This document shows positions 6,567 through 10,243 of a stretch of DNA of 10,243 nucleotides, in pieces (the stretch's first letter is position 1; the number at the start of each line of letters is the position of its first letter). Below the pieces are notes generated by a model that worked only from the letters and a program-made list of their open reading frames with translations, searched no databases and had not been told where the DNA came from. The position numbers were made by a program, and so were the translations under genes. This DNA is from Halanaerobiaceae bacterium. GTDB taxonomy: Bacteria > Bacillota > Halanaerobiia > Halanaerobiales > Halarsenatibacteraceae. The stretch covers positions 1-10,243 of the forward strand of contig PWHA01000018.1 in assembly GCA_003554685.1 (NCBI GenBank). Direction: 5' to 3'.

Positions 6567-7485
6567 TTTTTAATTTACCTCCAGTTAATTCCACAAAAAC
6601 ATCTTCCAGGTTTGGTTCTAGAATATTTAGTCCCACTATTTTTCTATTTTCTATTTTATTGATCAGCTCTTTAACTGCCCTGTCAGGGTTGCCTGTATAA
6701 TACCTCATTTTATTCCCTGCTCTGGCAGCCTGAGAAATATACTTAAATTCTTCGGGAAGCGGGTAATCTCCATCTTCCAGACAGAGTTCAACGGTCTGCA
6801 GTTCTTTGAAAGTGTCCTTTAAATTTTCGGGAGTATCTATTGCAGCAATTCTCCCTTTATTTATTATTGCTATTCTATGGCATAGCTGATTGGCTTCCTG
6901 GATATTATGAGTGGTGAGAAAAATAGTGCTGTCTTTATCATTTAAATCCTGAATGATTTCATGCATAATTCTGGTGCTCTGCACATCGAGGCCCCGGGTG
7001 GGTTCATCCAGAAAAAGAATTTCAGGATCATTGATCAGTGCCATTCCAAGTATAACCCGTTGAGTCATTCCCTTTGAATATTCTTTAACTTTATCCTTTA
7101 TCCTTTTTTCCAGGCCCAATCTTTTCAACAGTTCTTTCGCTTTTTCATTTATATTTTCACCGCTTAAACCGTACATCTTGGCCATGAATTTTATATTTTC
7201 CAGGGCAGTCAATTCCTGATAGGCATTGGCAGCTTCTGGCACCACGCCAATTTCTAGCCTGGCTTCTACAAAATTTTCCTGCAAATTATATCCCGCCAGA
7301 TCTATTTCCCCCAGGTCAGGCTTTAAAACTCCGGTAATCATTCTAGCTGTGGTTGTCTTACCAGCTCCATTTGGCCCTAAAAACCCGAATATTTCTCCTT
7401 TCTGAACTGTAAAATTTATCCCGTTTACAGCTTTGATATTGCCAAATTTTTTATGCAAATTATTTATTTTTATAGCATGTTCCAT
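6556..7485 (-). CDS. ABC transporter ATP-binding protein
   Basis: The 309-residue protein is a complete ABC ATPase of the CcmA/drug-export type. It has Walker A GPNGAGKT (37-44), the signature YSKGMTQRV (136-144), Walker B ILFLDEPT (156-163), a D-loop GLD, and the switch histidine in LTTH (190-193). The Q-loop position reads PEAANAYQE, with glutamate in the place of the usual glutamine, as seen in many members of this export subfamily. The last 80 or so residues form the small C-terminal domain common in these exporters (ending EPNLEDVFVELTGG). A G-rich site (GGGGGG) lies 12 nt before the ATG, a slightly long spacing. A hairpin at 7529-7554 lies between this gene and the upstream His/Cys-rich gene and may tune its expression. 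It works with the permease at 5811-6566. Confidence 0.95.
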   Translation of the reverse strand: MEHAIKINNLHKKFGNIKAVNGINFTVQKGEIFGFLGPNGAGKTTTARMITGVLKPDLGEIDLAGYNLQENFVEARLEIGVVPEAANAYQELTALENIKFMAKMYGLSGENINEKAKELLKRLGLEKRIKDKVKEYSKGMTQRVILGMALINDPEILFLDEPTRGLDVQSTRIMHEIIQDLNDKDSTIFLTTHNIQEANQLCHRIAIINKGRIAAIDTPENLKDTFKELQTVELCLEDGDYPLPEEFKYISQAARAGNKMRYYTGNPDRAVKELINKIENRKIVGLNILEPNLEDVFVELTGGKLKNEN

Positions 7486-7528
7486 AAATTTTTCTAACCC
7501 CCCAGATAAATAAATTCAATGGAAAGAA

Positions 7529-7554
7529 CTGCAGGAAAATTAACTTTCCTGCAG
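7529..7554 (-). terminator. Intercistronic hairpin, possible partial terminator
   Basis: CTGCAGGAAA and TTTCCTGCAG form a perfect 10-bp stem with a 6-nt loop in the 104-bp gap between the His/Cys-rich gene and the ATPase gene. On the minus strand it is followed by TTCTTTCC, a weak U-tract. It could be a leaky terminator or an mRNA stabiliser that sets the ratio of the first two products to the transporter. Confidence 0.5.
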
Positions 7555-7589
7555 CAAATTTCTCGTTAATTAATACGTTTTAAGTCATA

Positions 7590-7931
7590 TCACTGCTTCA
7601 AACTTTCCAGATGCTTTTCTATCATCTCTAGTTCATCTTTAAGTTCCAGGAAATAATCTTCCAGTCTGGTTAAAGCTTCTTCTTTATCCATCTCCTCCCA
7701 GTCCTCATACCCTTCACATTCACCGGTTTCTTCCTCACATCCGCATTTACAGCAACAACAGCCGCCATGATGAGAATGATGTCCGTGAGTTCTATGGACT
7801 GGATGATGATGACTATGATAAGAATGTCCATGATGTTCGGGTAAACTACAATCACAACTCCAGCCTACTAAGTGGGAATGAGGGTTGGGGTTATGGCCAT
7901 GAGCGGGATAGGCATGTCCGCCGCAGCACAT
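7590..7931 (-). CDS. Small His/Cys-rich, putative metal-binding protein
   Basis: The 113-residue protein has two parts. Residues 1-70 hold 18 histidines and 10 cysteines in clusters: MCCGGH at the start, CDC, runs such as HHGHSYHSHHHPVH and HGHHSHH, and CCCCKCGC. Such a composition binds soft or borderline transition metals (Ni, Zn, Cu, Co) in known proteins; which metal is bound here cannot be told. Residues about 71-113 are acidic and helical (EEALTRLEDYFLELKDELEM and following), with a heptad pattern that suggests a coiled coil. The ATG at 7931 is chosen because AGGAGGT lies 7 nt upstream; an in-frame GTG at 7940 is inside that site. The gene lies between the PadR gene (52-bp gap) and the ABC genes, suggesting a metal buffer, chaperone or sensor for the operon. 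No signal peptide is visible. Confidence 0.8.
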   Translation of the reverse strand: MCCGGHAYPAHGHNPNPHSHLVGWSCDCSLPEHHGHSYHSHHHPVHRTHGHHSHHGGCCCCKCGCEEETGECEGYEDWEEMDKEEALTRLEDYFLELKDELEMIEKHLESLKQ

Positions 7932-7983
7932 AATTTTCACCTCCTCTCCTGAATATAATTTGAAGAAATATTAATTATCAGAG

Positions 7984-8349
7984 TCAATCAAAGTTCAATT
8001 CCTCAAGCTCCTGCAAAAATATATTCAGTATCTCTCGATTCTTTTTGATCACTGTCTGCCAGCTCAAAAGATATTCTTTACCTTCGCCTGTCAGCTCATA
8101 TTTTCTTTTTGCCGGGCCTTTCCCTTCTGTTATCCACTCCGAAGTGACCAATTGATTTTTCTCCATCTCGCGCAGATAGCGGTAGATAGTACCTGGATCA
8201 ATCCCATCAAAACCAAATAAACTTAATTTATCGATCAAATCATAGCCATGTGTCGGTTTCTGAGCAAGCAGTAAGAGAAGACATGGTTCAATAAAACGCT
8301 GTATTCTGCCATGGGAATCTCCACAGCAACATCCATCGTCGGAACACAT
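7984..8349 (-). CDS. PadR-family transcriptional regulator with Cys-rich N-terminus
   Basis: The 121-residue protein carries the PadR-type winged helix: FIEPCLLLLLAQKPTHGYDL (helix 1-2), then DPGTIYRYLREMEKNQLV (recognition helix with the family's GTIYRxLxxLE pattern), and the wing GPAKRKYELTGEGKEYL. The C-terminal helix (VIKKNREILNIFLQELEEL) is the short dimerisation helix of this subgroup. Before the DNA-binding domain sits MCSDDGCCCGDSHGR, with four cysteines and a histidine, plus Cys23; this could bind a metal or sense thiol stress. The start is the ATG at 8349, with GAGGTG 7 nt upstream; a GTG immediately before it is less well placed. It is the first gene of the operon with the His/Cys-rich protein and ABC exporter, and probably represses its own promoter at 8407-8435. 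Confidence 0.9.
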   Translation of the reverse strand: MCSDDGCCCGDSHGRIQRFIEPCLLLLLAQKPTHGYDLIDKLSLFGFDGIDPGTIYRYLREMEKNQLVTSEWITEGKGPAKRKYELTGEGKEYLLSWQTVIKKNREILNIFLQELEELNFD

Positions 8350-8380
8350 CACCTATCACCTCGTTTAATGTGAATTTTTA

Positions 8381-8406
8381 CTATATGTGTATTTTACCTA
8401 TATATG
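8381..8406. promoter_or_regulatory. Candidate PadR operator, paired CTATATRTG
   Basis: CTATATGTG (8381-8389) and CTATATATG (8398-8406) are near-identical direct repeats 17 bp apart, lying between the -10 box and the PadR start codon. Alternating AT half-sites near the transcript start fit autorepression by a PadR dimer. This is inferred from position only. Confidence 0.4.
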
Positions 8407-8435
8407 ATTATAACTAACCTATTATTATTAGTCAA
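8407..8435 (-). promoter_or_regulatory. Strong sigma-70 promoter of the PadR-ABC operon
   Basis: On the minus strand TTGACT (8430-8435), a 17-bp spacer and TATAAT (8407-8412) make a near-consensus promoter. The predicted start is near 8400, giving a leader of about 50 nt before the PadR ATG. The group II intron begins only 30 bp upstream of the -35 box. Confidence 0.75.
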
Positions 8436-8464
8436 CCCCAGCTCCGCAAAAAATTTTAAACTAA

Positions 8465-9083
8465 GTGCGCAAAGATAAGGTCATATCATATAGTAGGTGG
8501 GAACCCTGGCTGAGTAGGGCTGAGCCGGCTGCTTACAACGAGTTTTGGACATTTATCAGAAATTATGAATGTTAAGCGTAAGCAGCAAGGATGCAGGTGG
8601 TAAGCTAAAAGTTGAAGGGATTGACCCTCGAAATAATTTTAAATGGGTCTGGCCGATGTTTTTTTGGTAGTGGAAGGCAAAATTGCTGGAAGCGCCAAGC
8701 AAGCTTCCAGCAACACCCCAGGGTCTGAGACCATCGCATGTATCACACAGTCATGATATGGTAATTTGGGAGGCCTTGTTTCTATGTAGAGAGATAGGGT
8801 GTATCGAGCGATAACAAAGTAAGAGCACCTAAATATCGCAGGGAGTCGGATAACTGCATAGTACTGAAGAAGCGGGTAATTCCTTCAGAGGGAAGGGGGT
8901 TACACAATAGCAACCCCAAAGGGGAAACATGCACTACTCTCAGAAATAGATTATGTCTGGTAACGCAACTAGCAGGGATAGCAGCTTAAAAAATTGTGAA
9001 TGCTTAAGTGAAGAGCTGTATGCCTAAATAGGTCACGTGCGGTTCTCTGGAGGGGTTGGGGTGGGAGACCCCGCCTACTTGAC
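8465..9083 (+). mobile_element. Group II intron without encoded maturase
   Basis: The 5' end GTGCGCAAAG fits the group II consensus GUGYG. A structured GC-richer stretch follows with domain I-like elements (for example GGGAACCCTGGCTGAGTAG and GCCGGCTGCTTACAACG). Near the right end is a recognisable domain V (9012-9046) with the AGC triad, followed by a domain VI-like stem (9050-9077) and the 3' end CTACTTGAC, close to the usual CTAYYCGAY. The candidate branch adenosine is the A 7 nt from the end, at the expected distance. The total of about 619 nt leaves no room for a reverse transcriptase/maturase: no reading frame over 60 codons exists inside. It therefore depends on a maturase encoded elsewhere, or is inactive. 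It interrupts no gene. Both ends are assigned by consensus and may be off by a few bases. Confidence 0.8.
9012..9046 (+). ncRNA. Group II intron domain V
   Basis: The strands AGAGCTGTATG and CACGTGCGGTTCT pair through A-U, G-C, G-U and C-G pairs, with an inner CCT/AGG stem, an AAAT tetraloop and a short bulge on the 3' strand. The AGC catalytic triad (9014-9016) is intact. This is the active centre and the most conserved part of group II introns, so the ribozyme core may still be functional. Confidence 0.8.
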
Positions 9084-9151
9084 AAATTAAAGAAAAGCCA
9101 TTTTTATCTTTCAACCTACAGTAACTTGACATTGTCGCATCAACTTCATTC

Positions 9152-9180
9152 TTGACTCAATTCCATTACTATAGTATAAT
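9152..9180 (+). promoter_or_regulatory. Near-consensus sigma-70 promoter, rightward
   Basis: TTGACT (9152-9157), a 17-bp spacer and TATAAT (9175-9180) use the same hexamers and spacing as the PadR promoter on the other side of the intron. The predicted start is near 9187. No coding frame with a ribosome binding site follows for over 600 bp, so the promoter makes either a noncoding RNA or a long leader for the antiporter gene at 9804. Confidence 0.7.
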
Positions 9181-9194
9181 TGCTTTCGAAAGCA
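9181..9194. promoter_or_regulatory. Perfect palindrome at the predicted start site
   Basis: TGCTTTCGAAAGCA is a 14-bp perfect palindrome starting directly after the -10 box and covering the predicted transcript start, a classic repressor position. CATAATTAT follows twice (9193-9201 and 9209-9217, 16 bp apart), which could extend the site. Confidence 0.55.
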
Positions 9195-9497
9195 TAATTA
9201 TATAAAAACATAATTATGTAGAATATATTTCAAATCCCTTTCACTATCTATTATTTCCACATATTTTCACATTTTTTCTCGCATTATTTATCTAAATCCC
9301 GTCTAAACACAGTTAATTCCTGGACTGGCTAATTTCTCAACACCCGTCTCTCATCAAATTCAGCTAGTTCAGCAAGTTAAACAAGTTCAGCAATTCAAGA
9401 CATTTCAATAAAATCAAACAAGATACGTAATAACACTCAAAAAATCCAACAATCCAAAAATTTAATCAGGCGAAGGGGTTCGCCTTCTAAACCGACA

Positions 9498-9560
9498 GTT
9501 AACTGCCCGATGATAGATGTTAACTGTCTGATGACTCCTGTTAATGGCCCGCTGTTCTTC
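9498..9560 (+). repeat. Three degenerate 21-bp tandem repeats
   Basis: Units begin at 9498 (GTTAACTGCCCGATGA), 9519 (GTTAACTGTCTGATGA) and 9540 (GTTAATGGCCCGCTGT), each 21 bp long. The first two differ at 2 of the first 16 positions; the third is more diverged. They provide the arms of the second hairpin and the left arm of the terminator, so the structured RNA end seems to have grown by tandem duplication. Confidence 0.6.
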
Positions 9561-9587
9561 TGCCATTAATGGGAGTTTTTTATTTTT
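9535..9587 (+). terminator. Strong intrinsic terminator
   Basis: CTCC-TG-TTAATGGC (9535-9548) pairs with GCCATTAA-TG-GGAG (9562-9575) to give a 12-bp stem interrupted by one TG/TG internal loop, with a 13-nt loop. Six T residues follow at once (9576-9581), then A and five more T. It ends the transcript started near 9187. Confidence 0.8.
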
Positions 9588-9764
9588 ATCGGCATCGTCT
9601 ATTGAAATAGTGTTATCGGCATTATCTTATCAACATTTTGTCATCGCCATCTTCTTATCAACATCACGTTATCATCATCGTCTTATCGACACCATATTAT
9701 CGCATCCTGTTGTCAAGATCATATTATCCTTACCGTCTTATCAGCATCATGTTATCACACATTG
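9586..9764. repeat. Array of 13 degenerate 14-bp tandem repeats
   Basis: Units start at 9586, 9600, 9613, 9627, 9641, 9655, 9669, 9683, 9697, 9710, 9724, 9738 and 9752; ten are 14 bp and three are 13 bp. Examples are TTATCGGCATTATC, TTATCAACATTTTG, TTATCAACATCACG, TTATCGACACCATA and TTATCAGCATCATG. The consensus is near TTATCRNCATCRTC. The first five bases are TTATC in ten of the 13 units, while the ends vary. Units 1, 3, 5, 7 and 11 end in TC and most of the others in G or A, suggesting a 28-bp higher-order unit. The period is not a multiple of three, so it is not coding. It fills the gap between the terminator and the antiporter gene. Confidence 0.8.
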
Positions 9765-9803
9765 TTAGCGAAACCGAAAAATATTCCAGGGAGGAAACAC
9801 ACC

Positions 9804-10243
9804 TTGATTGAAGGAATCTTAATCATACTGATTGCAGGCTACATTTTCGGCAAAATAGCCGGCAGGCTTAAACTGCCCGAACTAATCGGAATGCTGCTTG
9901 CTGGGATCCTGATCGGCCCCTATTTTTTGGGGATTATTCCCGAAGAAATCCTCATAATTAGCGAAGAAATCCGCCTGCTGGTGCTGCTGATCATCCTCTT
10001 CAAAGCCGGGCTGGGTCTGGACCGGGAAAAATTAAAGCAGGAAGGAACCGTGGCCATCCGCCTGGGTTTCATCCCGGCAGTAATTGAAACAGCGGTTATC
10101 ACCCTGGTAGCCCGCTATCTCTTGGGCTGGGACTGGATAACCGCCGGAATATTAGGCTGGATCATCTGTGCTGCTTCTCCCGCCGTCATTGTCCCGATGA
10201 TGCTCAAGCTGAAGGCCAGCGGAATCGGCACAGACAAGGGTAT
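9804..10243 (+). CDS. Cation:proton antiporter, N-terminal part
   Basis: The frame from a TTG at 9804 is open to the window edge (146 codons) and encodes the first four to five helices of a Na+/H+ exchanger (PF00999-type) protein. It begins IEGILIILIAGYIFGKIAG, followed by the conserved LPELIGMLLAGILIGPYFLG, then ILFKAGLGLD (the family's hydrophobic-Gly-Leu-Asp stretch) and CAASPAVIVPMMLKLK, which corresponds to the discontinuous helix region near the ion site. GGGAGG lies 9 nt before the TTG, a good site, and no ATG competes. The protein would exchange Na+ or K+ for protons across the membrane, in pH or salt balance. GC content is higher than in the preceding 700 bp. No clear promoter is visible between the repeat array and the start, so it may be transcribed by read-through from 9187. 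Confidence 0.88.
   Translation, partial: MIEGILIILIAGYIFGKIAGRLKLPELIGMLLAGILIGPYFLGIIPEEILIISEEIRLLVLLIILFKAGLGLDREKLKQEGTVAIRLGFIPAVIETAVITLVARYLLGWDWITAGILGWIICAASPAVIVPMMLKLKASGIGTDKG

Larger units (their letters stand above)
9187..9587 (+). ncRNA. Candidate noncoding RNA or attenuated leader
   Basis: The stretch runs from a strong promoter to a strong intrinsic terminator and has no plausible protein frame. The first 280 nt are AT-rich and mostly unstructured to the eye, with CA-rich runs and a repeated GTTCAGCAA (near 9367 and 9385). The last 120 nt contain three hairpins in a row: AGGCGAA/TTCGCCT with a GGGG loop (9468-9485), GACAGTTAAC/GTTAACTGTC (9494-9528), and the terminator (9535-9575). 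I recognise no known RNA family. Because a transporter gene lies about 220 bp further on in the same direction, it could be a sensing leader that ends transcription early, or a free small RNA. Confidence 0.45.

Noticed and set aside
7670..7855. Second minus-strand frame within the His/Cys-rich gene
   Set aside because: Out-of-frame reading of His codons (giving Ile/Val runs); it has no start signal of its own.
9586..9764. CRISPR array
   Set aside because: Units are 14 bp, contiguous and without spacers, and no cas genes are present.
9544..9768. Plus-strand 74-codon open frame through the terminator and repeat array
   Set aside because: Starts inside the terminator stem, has no ribosome binding site, and the 14-bp period changes the frame from unit to unit.
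9920..10102. Minus-strand 60-codon open frame
   Set aside because: Antisense to the antiporter gene, which has clear family motifs.

Overview
The window looks like the chromosome of a low-GC, Gram-positive-type anaerobe in the Clostridia/Halanaerobiales range. This is inferred from the AT-rich intergenic DNA, strong purine-rich ribosome binding sites, frequent TTG starts, a PadR regulator paired with a Cys/His-rich small protein, and acidic proteins. I cannot name the species. Gene density is moderate, and the middle of the window is a graveyard of decaying genes. The two edges (a TPR protein on the left, an antiporter on the right) look like ordinary core-type genes.

Layout from left to right. 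1-716 (-) is the 5' part of a secreted TPR-repeat protein with its own promoter. 1098-1727 (-) is a SAM-dependent methyltransferase whose start is unclear and may be ATT. 1925-3094 (+) holds a broken operon: two half-size COG0701/ArsP-like permeases, each with frameshifts, then a cupin gene reduced to 42 codons. 3081-3501 (-) is a remnant of a B12-binding radical SAM protein that keeps its CxxxCxxC motif but has lost most of its domain. 3501-3809 (-) is an intact cupin, the full-length relative of the 42-codon remnant. 3967-5432 (-) is a two-gene operon (methyltransferase, then a polytopic membrane protein of unknown family) with an extended -10 promoter and a dyad operator. 5520-5797 (-) is a dead fragment of a MOT1-type molybdate/sulfate transporter.

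5811-8349 (-) is the best preserved functional module. A PadR-type repressor with a Cys cluster at its N-terminus, a small His/Cys-rich metal-binding-like protein, an ABC ATPase and an ABC-2 permease follow one promoter (TTGACT-17-TATAAT). The simplest reading is a metal- or stress-responsive export operon in which PadR represses its own transcription.

8465-9083 (+) is a group II intron of about 619 nt with no encoded reverse transcriptase/maturase, sitting in the intergenic space upstream of the PadR promoter. To its right is a long stretch without protein genes (9084-9803). It contains a near-consensus promoter with a perfect palindrome at the predicted start site, a series of three hairpins ending in a strong intrinsic terminator (a probable small RNA or attenuated leader of about 400 nt), and then 13 degenerate tandem copies of a 14-bp unit (consensus near TTATCRNCATCRTC). 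The array ends about 40 bp before a cation:proton antiporter gene that runs off the right edge. This RNA-plus-array region is the least explained and most interesting part of the window.
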